Shown one piece after another: positions 17,073 through 26,976 of a stretch of DNA of 64,000 nt. The stretch is from Frankineae bacterium MT45. GTDB taxonomy: Bacteria > Actinomycetota > Actinomycetes > Mycobacteriales > Jatrophihabitantaceae. Below the pieces are notes generated by a model. That model was not told where the DNA came from. It ran no database searches and worked only from the letters and a program-made list of their open reading frames with translations. A program made the translations under genes and the position numbers. The stretch's first letter is position 1. Every line of letters starts with the position of its first letter. The stretch is from contig LT629697.1 in NCBI GenBank assembly GCA_900100325.1, positions 868,001-932,000 on the forward strand. Direction: 5' to 3'.

Positions 17073-18149
17073 ATGCTGACTGCGATTGGTCTTACGACGG
17101 AAGAATCCGCGCTCTATCGCGCGCTGGTGGCGACCCCGGTGGCCGAGGTAGCTGTACTGGCGAATGCCCTGGAGACCACTCACGCCGAATGTGAGCAGCT
17201 GCTGCAGCAATTGGTGGCCCGGGGGCTGGCCAGCCCATCGCTCACCTACCCGGGGGCCTACGTGGCGGTGGCGCCGGATATAGCGCTCCGTGGCGCCCTG
17301 GTCGCGCGCCAGGCGGATCTGCACCGGGCCGAGGCCGAGGTGGCCGCGCTGGCCCGTATCTATCACCTGGGTGGCGCGAGCCGGGTTACCACCGACGTCG
17401 TCGATGTGGTCTCGGGATGGGAGGAGGTGCAGCGCCGCGGTTATCAGGTGAACGAGGCGGCCGAGAAGCAGATCAGCACCACTTTCAAGAACCCGATGCT
17501 GCGTGGTTCACGCGAACTGGCGGCCAACCACATCGACGCCTCCAAGCGCGGCGTGCTGAACCGGATGATCTTCGAAGGTGACGGTCTGGATCCGGCCGAG
17601 CTGAGCTGGGGCATCCGTCAGGTCGCGGAGAGCAACTCCGACATCCGGGTCTTCGGCTCAGTGCCGGCCCGGATGATGATCGCCGATCGCCGGCTGGCTC
17701 TGGTCGCCCTGGACGACCGCCACCTGAATCAGGTCGGTGCTGCGCTTATCGTGCACCCCAGCGGTCTGCTGGACGCCATGGTCGGGCTCTTCGAGATGCT
17801 CTGGTCGATGGCGCTGCCGGTGAATCACTCGATCCCGCTGAGCAGCGGGATCAGCGCAGTCGAGAACCGGGTGATGAACCTGCTCGTGGCCGGCTTCACC
17901 GACCGGGCCATCGCCGGCATCCTGAAGACGTCCGAGCGCAGCATTCAACGCCACGTCCGGCGAATGATGGATGAGGTGGGCGCGCAGTCCCGCGTACAGC
18001 TCGGTTGGCAGGCCGCCCGAGCCGGCTGGCTGATCTCGGCCGGCCAACCGAGCCCGCCGATCCAGGCAGCTCAGGCGACCCAGACGACGCAGCCGGCCCA
18101 ATCAACGCAGCCGGCCCAATCAGCTCAGCCGAAGCGGCCGGAGATGTAG
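17073..18149 (+). CDS. TrmB-like / LuxR-type transcriptional regulator
   Basis: A 358-residue protein: an N-terminal winged-helix region resembling TrmB ([20 protein letters not shown]), a central PLD-like sensor part (about 120-260), and a C-terminal LuxR-type HTH ([20 protein letters not shown], then [20 protein letters not shown]). The last 35 residues are Gln/Ala/Pro-rich low complexity. Proteins of this build are common in streptomycetes; ligands are mostly unknown. Its 3' end overlaps the convergent pstB by 25 bases, so the two transcripts are antisense at their ends. An inverted repeat upstream could be its operator. Confidence 0.8.
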   Translation: MLTAIGLTTEESALYRALVATPVAEVAVLANALETTHAECEQLLQQLVARGLASPSLTYPGAYVAVAPDIALRGALVARQADLHRAEAEVAALARIYHLGGASRVTTDVVDVVSGWEEVQRRGYQVNEAAEKQISTTFKNPMLRGSRELAANHIDASKRGVLNRMIFEGDGLDPAELSWGIRQVAESNSDIRVFGSVPARMMIADRRLALVALDDRHLNQVGAALIVHPSGLLDAMVGLFEMLWSMALPVNHSIPLSSGISAVENRVMNLLVAGFTDRAIAGILKTSERSIQRHVRRMMDEVGAQSRVQLGWQAARAGWLISAGQPSPPIQAAQATQTTQPAQSTQPAQSAQPKRPEM

Positions 18150-18904
18150 TCCTCAGTCCGCTGGTCGGAGGGGTTGGCGAAGATCTTCTCGGTGTCGTCC
18201 ATCTCCACCAACTGACCCGGCTTGCCGACCGCCGAGAGGTTGAAGAAGGCCGTCCGCTCGCTGACCCGGGCCGCCTGCTGCATGTTGTGGGTGACGATGA
18301 CGATCGTGTACTTCTCTTTGAGCGTCTGGATGAGGTCCTCGATCGCCAGCGTCGAGATCGGGTCGAGCGCCGAGCAGGGCTCGTCCATCAGGAGAACCTG
18401 CGGCTCGACGGCGATGGCCCGCGCGATGCAGAGACGCTGCTGCTGACCACCGGAGAGGCCGGCGCCGGGCTTGTTCAGCCGGTCCTTCACCTCTTCCCAG
18501 AGGTTCGCGCCGCGCAGCGACTTCTCCACCACGTTCTCCAGGTCGGACTTCTTCATCCGCCCGCTCTGCAGCTTCAACCCGGCCACCACGTTGTCGGCGA
18601 TGGACATCGTCGGGAACGGATTGGGGCGCTGGAAGACCATGCCGATCGTGCGGCGCACGTCCACCGGGTCGACCGAGGAGGCATACATATTGTCTCCGTC
18701 GAGCAGGATCTCGCCCTCGACCCGGGCCCCGGAGATCACCTCGTGCATGCGGTTGATGGTCCGCAGCACCGTCGACTTGCCACAGCCGGAGGGGCCGATG
18801 AAGGCGGTCACCGAGCGGGGCGCGATGGTGAAGTTGACATCGCTGACGGCCAGGAACTTGCCGTAGTAGATGTTCAGGTTCTTGGCGTCGATGCGCTTGG
18901 CCAT
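18125..18904 (-). CDS. pstB: Phosphate ABC transporter ATP-binding protein PstB
   Basis: A 259-residue ABC ATPase with Walker [10 protein letters not shown] (about 34-42), signature [16 protein letters not shown], Walker [13 protein letters not shown] and the PstB-typical [12 protein letters not shown]-loop region. It powers high-affinity phosphate uptake with PstA, PstC and PstS. AGGAG lies nine bases before the ATG. It is last in the pstSCAB unit, 61 bases after pstA. No phoU follows within the window; the 3' end overlaps a convergent regulator. Confidence 0.95.
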   Translation of the reverse strand: MAKRIDAKNLNIYYGKFLAVSDVNFTIAPRSVTAFIGPSGCGKSTVLRTINRMHEVISGARVEGEILLDGDNMYASSVDPVDVRRTIGMVFQRPNPFPTMSIADNVVAGLKLQSGRMKKSDLENVVEKSLRGANLWEEVKDRLNKPGAGLSGGQQQRLCIARAIAVEPQVLLMDEPCSALDPISTLAIEDLIQTLKEKYTIVIVTHNMQQAARVSERTAFFNLSAVGKPGQLVEMDDTEKIFANPSDQRTEDYISGRFG

Positions 18905-18965
18905 CAGTGATTGCTCCTGTGCGAGTGGGAGGACGGGGTGAAGTTCAGGTGCCGGGCGGCGGGCA

Positions 18966-19862
18966 TCAGTTGGTGATCTTGCTGAAGCGGGTGATGAAGC
19001 GGGCCAGCAGGTTGAGGCTCATCACGATGAGGATCAGCGTCAGGGCCGCGCCCCACATGCGGTCGGCCGGATGGGGCAGCGTGTAGTTCGGGGCCTGGTC
19101 GTTGATCATTCCGGGGAGCGATCCCTGCGACCCCGAGAAGAGGTTCCAGTTGGTGGTCTGCGAGTACCCGACGAGCACCAGCAGGGGAGCCGTCTCACCG
19201 GCGATGCGGGCGACGCCGAGCATGACGCCGGTGACGATGCCCGACAGCGCCGTCGGGAGCACGATCCGAATGATCGTCTTCCACTTCGGCACACCGAGCG
19301 CGTACGAGGCCTCGCGCAGCTCGTTCGGAACCAGCTTGAGCATCTCCTCGGTGGAGCGGACCACCACCGGGATCATCAGCATGACCAAGGCGAGCGAGAC
19401 GTAGAAGCCCTGCTGCACCCCGCCGAAGCTGGTAACGAAGACCGCGTAGATAAAGAGTGCGGCGACGATCGACGGGATACCAGTAAGGATGTCGATCATG
19501 AAGCTGGCCATCGTGGCCAGCCGGCTGTTGCCCCCGTACTCGATCAGGTAGATGGCGACCAGGATCGAGATCGGGATCGCGATGATCGAGGCGACCGCGA
19601 CCTGCTGCAGCGTCCCGATGATGGCGTGCAGGACACCGCCGCCGGCCCGCCGGTTGGTGATGCCGGTCTGGTCCTCGGTGAACCAGCCCTGCTGGACGAT
19701 CACCGAGAAGCCCTTGCTGATGACGGTCCAGAGCAGCCAGACCAGCGGGATCAGGGCGAGCAGGAAGGAACCGGTGATCACCGCGGTGGCGATGTTGTTC
19801 TTCGCCTTGCGGCGTCCCAACCCGGGGGCCGACTGCAGCGACGAGACGGTTGCCGTGGTCAT
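18966..19862 (-). CDS. pstA: Phosphate ABC transporter permease PstA
   Basis: A 298-residue permease with six predicted membrane helices and an EAA-type loop ([20 protein letters not shown]). The long extracytoplasmic loop between helices 1 and 2 ([11 protein letters not shown] region) is as in other actinobacterial PstA. With PstC it forms the phosphate channel. It lies 31 bases downstream of pstC and upstream of pstB in one operon. Confidence 0.93.
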   Translation of the reverse strand: MTTATVSSLQSAPGLGRRKAKNNIATAVITGSFLLALIPLVWLLWTVISKGFSVIVQQGWFTEDQTGITNRRAGGGVLHAIIGTLQQVAVASIIAIPISILVAIYLIEYGGNSRLATMASFMIDILTGIPSIVAALFIYAVFVTSFGGVQQGFYVSLALVMLMIPVVVRSTEEMLKLVPNELREASYALGVPKWKTIIRIVLPTALSGIVTGVMLGVARIAGETAPLLVLVGYSQTTNWNLFSGSQGSLPGMINDQAPNYTLPHPADRMWGAALTLILIVMSLNLLARFITRFSKITN

Positions 19863-19893
19863 CAGAGGCTCACAATCTTTATAGGGGTGCTCA

Positions 19894-21153
19894 TCAGACG
19901 AAGTCCCGCTTGCGGTTGACGATCGCGCGGGCGGCCGCGTTCACCACGAAGGTGAGCACGAAGAGCACCAGGCCGGCGGCGATGTAGGCCGGTGCCTGCT
20001 GCGGGCTCATCTCGCCGGCGTCCAGCGCGATGCGGGAGGCGAAGGTGAGACCACCCTGCATGATCGAGAAGGAGAAGGTCGAGGGCACGTGCAGGATGAG
20101 GAGCACGGCGATCGTCTCGCCCAGTGCGCGGCCCAGGCCGAGCATGGCCCCGCTGGTGACGCCGGCCCGGCCGTAGGGGAGCACCGCCATTCGGATCATC
20201 TCCCAGCGCGTCGCGCCGAGGGCCAGGGCCGCCTCGACGTTGGCCCGGGGGGTCCGCTCGAAGACGTCCCGGCTGACCGCGGTGATGATCGGCAGGATCA
20301 TGATCGCCAGCACGATGCCGCCGATGAAGATGGTGAAGGGGTCACCGGAGGCGTACTTGAAGATCGGGATGACGCCGCCGAGGTGATAAAAGGCCCGCTG
20401 AACCGGCTCCATCGCCGGTGCGAAGACGGTGAAGCCCCAGAGGCCGTAGATGATCGAGGGGACGGCGGCCAGCAGGTTCACCACGAACGCCACGCTGCTC
20501 GCGATCCGCTTCGGTGCGTAGTGCGACACGTAGAGCGCGATGCAGACGGCGATCGGGACGGCGATGATCATCGCTTCGAGCGAGATGATCACCGTGACCC
20601 ACAGCAGCCAGGCGATGCCGAACTCGAAGTGGCCGGGCGTGCTCAGGTCCCACTTGGTCGAGGTGAGGAAGTTGGCCTTGTCGTCGGCGATGGCCGGGAA
20701 CGCCTTCACGACGAGGAAGAGGGCGACGAGCCCGATGAGCAGGACCACGAAGAGGCCACTGCCCGCGGCTAGGAGCGAGAAGATCCGGTCGCCGAGGCGC
20801 ACCTTGGTCTTGCCGTCACCGCTGATGGTGACGCCGGTGGCCTGCAGTGTGTTCGGGGTGCCGCCGGCGCCGATGAGGACGGACTCGAGATGCCCCTCCT
20901 CGACGTCCGGGGCCAGGAGCGTCGGGCCGGGGTCGGGGGAGTAGCGGATCGCCGTAGCTTCGTCGCCGTCCGACCCGTCGTCGGCCTGTCCCGTGCTCAT
21001 GACTGACTCCCCACCGACTCGTGGCGGGAAGACAGGCCCCGGCTCCGGACGAGCCGGCCGGTGGGCGCCGCCGGCTCCGTCTGCGGGCGTGCCACTTCCG
21101 CCACCCCTAGACTTGTCGTCCGCGCTCTCGGTCATCGTTTCCCGCTCTGGCAT
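19894..21153 (-). CDS. pstC: Phosphate ABC transporter permease PstC with long N-terminal extension
   Basis: The conserved PstC permease (about 300 residues, from GDRIFSLLAAGSGLFVVLL) has six helices and an EAA loop (ANVEAALALGATRWEMIRM). Before it lies about 120 residues of Gly/Asp/Pro-rich disordered sequence. ATG 21153 has AGAGGA five bases upstream; ATG 21000 has GGGGAG six bases upstream and would remove 51 residues; ATG 21201 is the outermost start. Even the shortest form has an unusually long cytoplasmic tail for PstC. It follows pstS after a hairpin-containing gap. Confidence 0.9.
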   Translation of the reverse strand: MPERETMTESADDKSRGGGSGTPADGAGGAHRPARPEPGPVFPPRVGGESVMSTGQADDGSDGDEATAIRYSPDPGPTLLAPDVEEGHLESVLIGAGGTPNTLQATGVTISGDGKTKVRLGDRIFSLLAAGSGLFVVLLIGLVALFLVVKAFPAIADDKANFLTSTKWDLSTPGHFEFGIAWLLWVTVIISLEAMIIAVPIAVCIALYVSHYAPKRIASSVAFVVNLLAAVPSIIYGLWGFTVFAPAMEPVQRAFYHLGGVIPIFKYASGDPFTIFIGGIVLAIMILPIITAVSRDVFERTPRANVEAALALGATRWEMIRMAVLPYGRAGVTSGAMLGLGRALGETIAVLLILHVPSTFSFSIMQGGLTFASRIALDAGEMSPQQAPAYIAAGLVLFVLTFVVNAAARAIVNRKRDFV

Positions 21154-21203
21154 CTGTTCCTCTTGAGGCTCGTGCGAGTCGGTACTGCTGGTGGCTCGCA
21201 ATG

Positions 21204-21314
21204 AGCGGTCCCACCGGACAGGCCGGTCTGTCGACCGTTCGCCGGTGGGACCGCTACATCGTTGGTCTTCAACTAGCTGTTTCGCAAGTCTCCGAGGGCC
21301 GATATTTTTCGGCC
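21204..21314 (-). terminator. Hairpins between pstS and pstC (attenuator / 3' stabiliser)
   Basis: Arms 21204-21217 and 21242-21255 are exact 14-base complements (AGCGGTCCCACCGG and its reverse). Nearer the pstS stop, 21297-21302 (GGCCGA) pairs with 21309-21314 (TCGGCC). Such structures after pstS commonly give more pstS than pstCAB transcript; that role is inferred here. Confidence 0.65.
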
Positions 21315-21322
21315 GGACGGAA

Positions 21323-22444
21323 CTAGCTGATAGCCGATACCGAGGACTGCACCTTGGTGAGCAGGTCCGACGGAAGCGGAGCGTAGCCGAGATCGTTCAG
21401 CGAACTCTGGCCTGCGCCCGACGTGTAGCTGAAGAATGCCTTCACCATCGCGCCGACGTTCGAGTCGTTGTACTTGGTGCAGACGATCTCGTACGTAACC
21501 AAGACGATCGGGTAGACACCGGCGCCGTGCTTCGTGTAGTCCAGCGTCAGCGTCAGGTCCGGAGCGGTACCGGATACCGTCGAGCCGGCTGCCATGAACT
21601 TGCTGGCACCGTCGGCGCTGACGTCAACCGGGCCGTCGCCGCTGTCGATGGCGGCCATCTTGACGCCGGCATCCTGAGCGGCGGAGAGCTCGACGTAACC
21701 GATCGAGCCATCGCTGGCCTTGACGGCACCGGCGACACCGGCGCTGCCCTTGGCTCCGGCGCCAACCGCGACGGGCCACTTCTTGGCCGGGGCGGCGGTG
21801 AAGTCGGTCGGGTCGACCTGGCTGAGGTAGCTGGAGAAGTTGAACGAGGTACCCGAGCTGTCGGAACGGGTGACGACCTTGATCGGGGTGCTCGGCAGCG
21901 AGACGCCGGAGTTGGCGGCCTTGATGTCGGCGTTGTCCCAGCTGGTGATCTTGCCGGTGAAGATCTCACCGAGGAGCTTCGGGGTCAGCGTGAGCTTGTC
22001 CACGCCCGAGACGTTGTAGGCCATCGAGATCGGTCCGACGACCATCGGGATGTTGATGGCCGTACCGCCGGTGGCGCAGTTCGCGTTGGCCTTGGTGACG
22101 TCGTCACCCTTGATCGCGGCATCCGAACCGGCCCAGTCGAGCTGCTTGGTCTGGAACCCGGTGATGCCGGCGCCGGAGCCGGCACCCTGGTAGTTGATGG
22201 TCATGCCGGAGCACTTGGACTTGAAGTCAGCCGTCCACTGCTGAACGGCGTTCTTCTGGGCGCTCGAGCCATCGCCCTTGAGCGTGCCGCTTGCGCAAGT
22301 GATCGGGAGTCCCGATGCGGCCGCGCCCGTGGGCGAGCTCGTCGAGGTGTCGCTCTTGCTGGAGCTACATGCGGTCAAGGAGACCGCAAGTGCGGTCGAG
22401 CCAGCGATCAGGCCGACGATTACGCCAGTCCGGTGCAACTTCAC
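21323..22444 (-). CDS. pstS: Phosphate-binding lipoprotein PstS
   Basis: A 373-residue exported lipoprotein: signal with lipobox (AVSLTAC, Cys about 26), Ser/Thr-rich linker, then the phosphate-binding fold. Recognisable stretches are LKGDGSSAQKNAVQQW, INYQGAGSGAGITGF and VVTRSDSSGTSFNF, which contribute the phosphate ligands in this family. It captures inorganic phosphate outside the membrane for PstCAB. It is first in the operon and lies about 70 bases downstream of a PHO box, so it should be induced by phosphate starvation through PhoP. Confidence 0.95.
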   Translation of the reverse strand: MKLHRTGVIVGLIAGSTALAVSLTACSSSKSDTSTSSPTGAAASGLPITCASGTLKGDGSSAQKNAVQQWTADFKSKCSGMTINYQGAGSGAGITGFQTKQLDWAGSDAAIKGDDVTKANANCATGGTAINIPMVVGPISMAYNVSGVDKLTLTPKLLGEIFTGKITSWDNADIKAANSGVSLPSTPIKVVTRSDSSGTSFNFSSYLSQVDPTDFTAAPAKKWPVAVGAGAKGSAGVAGAVKASDGSIGYVELSAAQDAGVKMAAIDSGDGPVDVSADGASKFMAAGSTVSGTAPDLTLTLDYTKHGAGVYPIVLVTYEIVCTKYNDSNVGAMVKAFFSYTSGAGQSSLNDLGYAPLPSDLLTKVQSSVSAIS

Positions 22445-22496
22445 GTGTATGCCTCTCGTAGAGAATTTCGTACGTCACGGACGGTAGGTGTCGCAG

Positions 22497-22535
22497 GTGA
22501 CCTACTGGCATGGAGGAGGTGAACGCAGAGTGAAC
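22497..22535 (-). promoter_or_regulatory. PHO box (PhoP-binding direct repeats) upstream of pstS
   Basis: Read on the minus strand, GTTCAC occurs at 22535-22530 and 22524-22519, exactly 11 bases apart, and GGTCAC at 22502-22497, a further 22 bases on. Eleven-base direct repeats of GTTCAC type are the established PhoP site in actinomycetes. The unit between (22508) is degenerate. Confidence 0.8.
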
Positions 22536-22653
22536 AGCGAGTGCCGCTCTTAGGACTTTCCCCTGAAGAGAGGACGAACATCAGGTGACGACTATTGAGT
22601 AACGATCTTGTTACGGGTAGTGGCGATCCTGACGCGACGAGAGTGCCGCCGAT

Positions 22654-23550
22654 TTAGCCGATCTGGAGCTGAATGTCCTGGTTAAAGCGGCTGAATCCGT
22701 TCTGTTCGTAGAGGCGGAGTGCGGTCTGATTCGAGTCGTCGACGTAGAGCAGGACCCCGTCGGTGCCCCGCTGGCGGAGATGACCGAGGCCGGCCTGGAG
22801 CAGGATGCGCCCGAGCCGCATTCCCTGTGCCTCGGGGGCCACCGCGAGGATGTAGACCTCGCCCAGGTTGCCCGGGTGGACCTTTGTCCAATGAAACCCG
22901 AGGAGTTCTCCGGTGCCGGCGCCAGTTCCGGGTTCCGCGCCGGGTTCGGTTCGCTCGGCGACCAGGAGACCAGTTGCGTCGAACCAGTCGGCGGCGAAAC
23001 GGTCCTCGAGGTCGGCCCGGGTCCAGCCACCTTGGTCGGGGAGGTCTACGAAGGCGGACCGATTGATCCGCAGCAGCTCCTCCTCGTCCTGTCCGACGAC
23101 GAACGGGCGGATCGTCACGTCAGCCGGCCCATCGGTCGCGCCGCTGGCCACCGGCGCGTCGTTCGTTGAGCGGAGCTGCCAGAGGACCCGACCTGTCCGG
23201 TATCCCCGCTCGCCGGCCGCAGCGGCGACCGGGCTCCGCCTCCCGTGCGACCAGACCGTCAACGCCGGCGAGAGCCCCTCCAACTCGGCCAGCAATGCGG
23301 CGACGGTGACGCGATCGCCTAGTACCTCGGCCGCCCCGTCGTTCAGCTGCGCGTACCCGGTGAGGCGGGCACTGCCGTCGGTGGCGGTCAGGTGGAGGCG
23401 CGCTGGATCGCCGAGGTGCAGCAGAGCGTCGTCAGAGAGCGGCGGCGCCCCGTCCCGGCGTTCGACGGCGGCGGCCAGTCGGTGGACGCACTGGCGAAGC
23501 TCCTCATCGAGTTCAGGCCGACGCTCCACGTGGATCACGTCGACCATCAT
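22654..23550 (-). CDS. mshD: Mycothiol synthase MshD
   Basis: A 298-residue protein of two GNAT acetyltransferase domains. The C-terminal one is diagnostic: NRSAFVDLPDQGGWTRADLE, LLGFHWTKVHPGNLGEVYIL, VAPEAQGMRLGRILLQAGL (acetyl-CoA loop) and LYVDDSNQTALRLYEQNGF. It catalyses the last step of mycothiol formation, acetylating Cys-GlcN-inositol. Mycothiol is the main thiol of actinobacteria, supporting the phylum assignment. It lies 20 bases after glnR on the same strand, as in mycobacteria. Confidence 0.92.
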   Translation of the reverse strand: MMVDVIHVERRPELDEELRQCVHRLAAAVERRDGAPPLSDDALLHLGDPARLHLTATDGSARLTGYAQLNDGAAEVLGDRVTVAALLAELEGLSPALTVWSHGRRSPVAAAAGERGYRTGRVLWQLRSTNDAPVASGATDGPADVTIRPFVVGQDEEELLRINRSAFVDLPDQGGWTRADLEDRFAADWFDATGLLVAERTEPGAEPGTGAGTGELLGFHWTKVHPGNLGEVYILAVAPEAQGMRLGRILLQAGLGHLRQRGTDGVLLYVDDSNQTALRLYEQNGFSRFNQDIQLQIG

Positions 23551-23570
23551 CCCGCAGGTCGCCGACCGGA

Positions 23571-24326
23571 CTACGCGCGGTGCATCGCTCCGAAGGTGAC
23601 TGAGTCAGACTCCTCGGAGAGATCCAACTCCGCCCCACGCGGCTCGCCGCCACCGGCCGAACTCGGCCGGACGAACTTGTAGCCGACGTTGCGGACGGTG
23701 CCGATCATCGCCTCGTGCTCCGGGCCCAGCTTGGCCCGCAGGCGGCGGACGTGGACGTCGACGGTGCGGGTGCCACCGAAGTAGTCGTAGCCCCACACCT
23801 CCTGCACCAGGTGTGAGCGCGAGAAGACCCGGCCCGGGTGCTGGGCCAGGAACTTCAGCAGCTCGAACTCCTTGTACGTGAGGTCGAGGGCACGTCCGGC
23901 CAGGCGGGCGGTGTACGTCGTCTCGTCGATGGTGAGATCGCCGACGTTGACGTGCTCCGGCGGGGCGTCGACGAGCTGGGCGTTGCGGTCGGCGACGAGG
24001 CGCAGCCGGGCATCGAGCTCGGCCGGACCGCAGGTGTCGAGAACGATGTCGTCCACCGCCCACTCGGCGGAGACGGCGATGAGGCCACCCTCGGTGAGGA
24101 CGGCGACGACCGGGACGTTCATCCCCATCGCGGTGAGAACTCGGGTGAAGGCACGGGCCGCGGCGAGGTCTCGCCGGGCATCGACCAGGATCACGTCCCC
24201 AGCGGGCTGATTCAGCAAGGCTCCAGCATCGAGTGACAACACCGTCACTGCGTGCGGGAGGAGTCCGAGGGCGGGGAGCACCTCGGTGGTCGGCTGGGAG
24301 GCGGCTGTAAGAAGTACCAGATCCAC
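23571..24326 (-). CDS. glnR: Nitrogen regulator GlnR (OmpR-type orphan response regulator)
   Basis: About 251 residues: a receiver-like domain (1-115) and an OmpR winged helix (about 130-225: [20 protein letters not shown], then [17 protein letters not shown] and [16 protein letters not shown]). The N-terminus ([33 protein letters not shown]) matches actinobacterial GlnR/Rv0818 as I recall. GTG 24326 has CAGGAG upstream; the longer open frame to 24710 overlaps the divergent gene. GlnR works unphosphorylated and controls ammonium assimilation genes. Adjacent to mshD, as in M. tuberculosis. Confidence 0.88.
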   Translation of the reverse strand: MDLVLLTAASQPTTEVLPALGLLPHAVTVLSLDAGALLNQPAGDVILVDARRDLAAARAFTRVLTAMGMNVPVVAVLTEGGLIAVSAEWAVDDIVLDTCGPAELDARLRLVADRNAQLVDAPPEHVNVGDLTIDETTYTARLAGRALDLTYKEFELLKFLAQHPGRVFSRSHLVQEVWGYDYFGGTRTVDVHVRRLRAKLGPEHEAMIGTVRNVGYKFVRPSSAGGGEPRGAELDLSEESDSVTFGAMHRA

Positions 24327-24461
24327 GCGAATCTCCTGAAGTCGGATGAGTCTGCGAGCGATCCGGATGGGGCGACATTGACCGACCCGGCGGACCCAAC
24401 CTGGGTGAGTCCGGCTCCGCGCCGGCACTGGGCCCCGCGAAGCTAGTAGCAGAATAGCAAT

Positions 24462-25220
24462 GTGGGTCCAGCCGAAACCGTTAGCCTCGACACAACCGAT
24501 GGCGTGCGACTCGCCGGCTCCTACCGTCCTGGCGGCCCGGACGGACTGAGCTACGTGCTGGCCCACGGCTTCACCGGCTCCTCCTCGTCCCGCCAGATCC
24601 GCGCCGTCGCCGACGAGTTGGCTGCGGCGGGAAACGCGGTCCTGGCCTTCGACGCCCGCGGTCACGGCCGCTCCGGTGGCTACTCGACGCTCGGCGAGCG
24701 GGAGATTCACGACGTGGCCGCCGCGGTGGCGTTTCTACGGGGCCGCCGCCCCGGCCGTCCGGTCGTGCTCGTCGGCTGGTCGATGGGCGGCTCTTCGGTG
24801 CTGCGCCACGCCGGGCTCGGTGGTGATGCCGACGCCGTGGTCTCCGTCAGCTCGCCCGGGTTCTGGTGGGAGCGCGGTACCCGTTCCATGCGGGTCGTGC
24901 ACTGGGCGGTGATGACCCGGACCGGCCGCCTGGTCACCCGCATCGCCCGCGGCACCCGGATCGGCTCGGGGTGGGTCGTTGAGCCCGAGCAGCCGGTCGA
25001 CGTGGTCGCCGCCATCTCGCCCCGACCGGTGCTCCTCGTCCACGGTGAGAATGACCAGTATTTTCCGGTTCGTCACGCCCACGCCCTGGCCGAGGCGGCC
25101 GCCTCGGCCGACTTCTGGCTCGAGCCGGAGATGGGGCACGGCGAGCACGCGACGGACGCGAACCTGGTCCGGCGGATCGACGCCTGGGCCCGTCAGATGC
25201 TCGTCGATAGTCCGGAGTGA
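24462..25220 (+). CDS. Alpha/beta hydrolase
   Basis: A 252-residue protein with the alpha/beta hydrolase fold: oxyanion loop [24 protein letters not shown], nucleophile elbow GWSMGGSS (Ser about 110), acid near HGENDQYFP and histidine in EMGHGEHA. The catalytic triad is complete. It starts at GTG 24462, divergent from glnR with 135 bases between. No signal peptide. Substrate unknown; short-chain esterase or lipase activity is plausible. Confidence 0.85.
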   Translation: MGPAETVSLDTTDGVRLAGSYRPGGPDGLSYVLAHGFTGSSSSRQIRAVADELAAAGNAVLAFDARGHGRSGGYSTLGEREIHDVAAAVAFLRGRRPGRPVVLVGWSMGGSSVLRHAGLGGDADAVVSVSSPGFWWERGTRSMRVVHWAVMTRTGRLVTRIARGTRIGSGWVVEPEQPVDVVAAISPRPVLLVHGENDQYFPVRHAHALAEAAASADFWLEPEMGHGEHATDANLVRRIDAWARQMLVDSPE

Positions 25221-25271
25221 GGCGGCCAAGATCAGGCCAGGATCAGGGGCGTCTCAGGTGCGTCTGCGACG

Positions 25272-26210
25272 ATGTCCGACGTGAGTGAGGAATCCGCGAC
25301 CGTGTCGACGTCGGAGTCGAAGCCGGCGTCGACCTCGGCGACGGCACCCGTCCCGGTGACCGAGGCGGGGAAGGACCTGCAGCCGGTCGATCCCCCGACG
25401 GCGGCCGGACCGGGCGAATTGCCGCTGCTCACCGGTGCCATCGTCGCCGCGATCGTCGGCATCCTGCTGGTCGTCACCGCCGCGATCGGTGCAGTTGCGC
25501 TCCTCGTCGGCGTCGCGATCGCGCAGGCTGCCCTCATCATCGCCTGGGTCTTCGGAACCCGGAGCCCCGGACGGATCGGTGCGCTGGTCCTCGGTGCCGC
25601 CGCCGCCATCGGTGCCGACGTCGCGGTCTCCGTCTCCCCACACGGCCAACTCGGGGCGCTGCTACCGGTGCTCGGCCTGGCCGTACCGGCGCTCTTCGCT
25701 CACCAGCTGATGCGCGGCATCGCCCGTAACCGGGTCGTCGAGTCGCTGGCCAACATCGCAGTCCTCGTCGCCGCAGTGGTCTCGCTCGTCGCGCTGATCC
25801 AGCTGCGGCACGAGACGTCCGGTGGCCGGGTGAGCGCCGCCGTGGCCGGTGCCGCCGCGATCGCCCTGGTCGTCGGTTACCTCACCGACATGACCTTCCC
25901 GATCGCCCGCTTCGACCCGCAGGTGCCCCGCGGCTTCGTCGCCGTCCTGACGGGCGCGGTCGCCGGGGCGGCCTTCGGCTTCCTGATCCTCCGTTCAGAC
26001 ATCGAATTCCAGGGCATCCGCGCCGCCTTCCTGGGCTTCGCCGTCGGCCTGCTGGTGAGTCTCCTGGCGGTCGGCACCGGCTTCATCCAGCTCGCCAGCG
26101 CGCCGGCCTCGGCGCTGGTCGCCCGGCTACGCCCGATCTACGGCGTCCTCATCCCGATCTGCTTCGTCAGCCCGATCGGCTACCTACTCTGCTTGGCGAT
26201 CAGGAGCTAA
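25272..26210 (+). CDS. Multi-spanning membrane protein of unknown function
   Basis: A 312-residue protein with about 55 N-terminal disordered residues rich in Ser, Thr, Glu and Pro, then eight or nine hydrophobic helices (first LLTGAIVAAIVGILLVVTAA). No transporter motif is recognised. Only three bases separate its stop from the lmeA start, so the two form an operon. That pairing hints at a cell-envelope role, which is an inference. Confidence 0.75.
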   Translation: MSDVSEESATVSTSESKPASTSATAPVPVTEAGKDLQPVDPPTAAGPGELPLLTGAIVAAIVGILLVVTAAIGAVALLVGVAIAQAALIIAWVFGTRSPGRIGALVLGAAAAIGADVAVSVSPHGQLGALLPVLGLAVPALFAHQLMRGIARNRVVESLANIAVLVAAVVSLVALIQLRHETSGGRVSAAVAGAAAIALVVGYLTDMTFPIARFDPQVPRGFVAVLTGAVAGAAFGFLILRSDIEFQGIRAAFLGFAVGLLVSLLAVGTGFIQLASAPASALVARLRPIYGVLIPICFVSPIGYLLCLAIRS

Positions 26211-26213
26211 CAC

Positions 26214-26927
26214 GTGCATCGGGGATTCAAATGGCTCATCGGCGTCGTACTCGTCCTGGGCCTGCTGCTGGTTGCCGCTGACCGGCTGGGGGCCAGGTAC
26301 TTGCAGAACAGCGCCGCCGACTCGCTGGCCACCTTCTCCCAGTTCCAGGAGAAGCCGGAGGTGACGCTGCACGGCTTTCCGTTCCTCACTCAGGCCATCA
26401 GCGGCGACTACAAGGACATCGAGATCACCAGCAAATCGGTGACCGTCGGTGAGATCAGCGGGGCCGCCATGGACGCCCACCTCAGGGGTGCGAAGCTGCC
26501 GCTGAGCAAGCTGCGTAGCAACACCGTCACCGAGATCCCGGTGGACGAGGTGGAGGGGTACGTCATCGCCCCGTACTCAGAACTGGAGCGGCTGAGCAAG
26601 GTCAACGGCCTGCAACTCTCGGCCCAGGGTGACGAGCTCGTGGTGCAGGCGCCGGTCTCGGTTCCCGTGCTGGGCAGCGTCACCGTCAACGCCACCGGCA
26701 ATTTCGAGGTCGTCGGCGGCACGCTGAAACTGGACGTGCACTCCCTGAAGGTGGGCGGTCTGGACGTGCCGACGGCCGTGCTGCCGCTGGCCACCGCCGC
26801 CCTCAACAGCACCATCGAGATCCCGGCGCTCCCGTACGGCCTGCACCTCACCTCGACGAAGCCGACCCCGAACGGCCTGCAGCTGAACGGTGCCGGTAGC
26901 AATGTCGTGCTGAAGCAGCAGTCCTGA
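26214..26927 (+). CDS. LmeA-like DUF2993 phospholipid-binding protein
   Basis: A 237-residue protein with an N-terminal membrane anchor or signal (WLIGVVLVLGLLLVAADRL) and a DUF2993 body: an LHGFPFLTQAISGDYKDIEI motif near residue 45 and a TVNATGNFEVVGGTLKLDV strand region. In mycobacteria the equivalent LmeA (Rv0817c) binds phospholipid in the periplasm and aids lipomannan elongation. It starts at GTG 26214, directly after the membrane protein. The thiX gene that separates lmeA from the sulfurtransferase in M. tuberculosis is absent; a leader peptide is found instead. Confidence 0.82.
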   Translation: MHRGFKWLIGVVLVLGLLLVAADRLGARYLQNSAADSLATFSQFQEKPEVTLHGFPFLTQAISGDYKDIEITSKSVTVGEISGAAMDAHLRGAKLPLSKLRSNTVTEIPVDEVEGYVIAPYSELERLSKVNGLQLSAQGDELVVQAPVSVPVLGSVTVNATGNFEVVGGTLKLDVHSLKVGGLDVPTAVLPLATAALNSTIEIPALPYGLHLTSTKPTPNGLQLNGAGSNVVLKQQS

Positions 26928-26963
26928 GCGGGATCGAATTAGCTAGATGGACCCTGCTACGGC

Positions 26964-26976
26964 TACCCTGCACGGT
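26964..26976 (+). promoter_or_regulatory. Minus-10 element of a leaderless transcript
   Basis: TACCCT (26964-26969, fits TANNNT) is followed by seven bases and then ATG 26977. That spacing places transcription start at the A of the ATG, as in actinobacterial leaderless genes. No convincing minus-35 hexamer was found. Confidence 0.6.

Noticed and set aside
23571-24710. A 379-residue GlnR with a long N-terminus
   Set aside because: The extra part overlaps the divergent hydrolase gene and has non-coding composition; GTG 24326 with CAGGAG gives the normal GlnR length.
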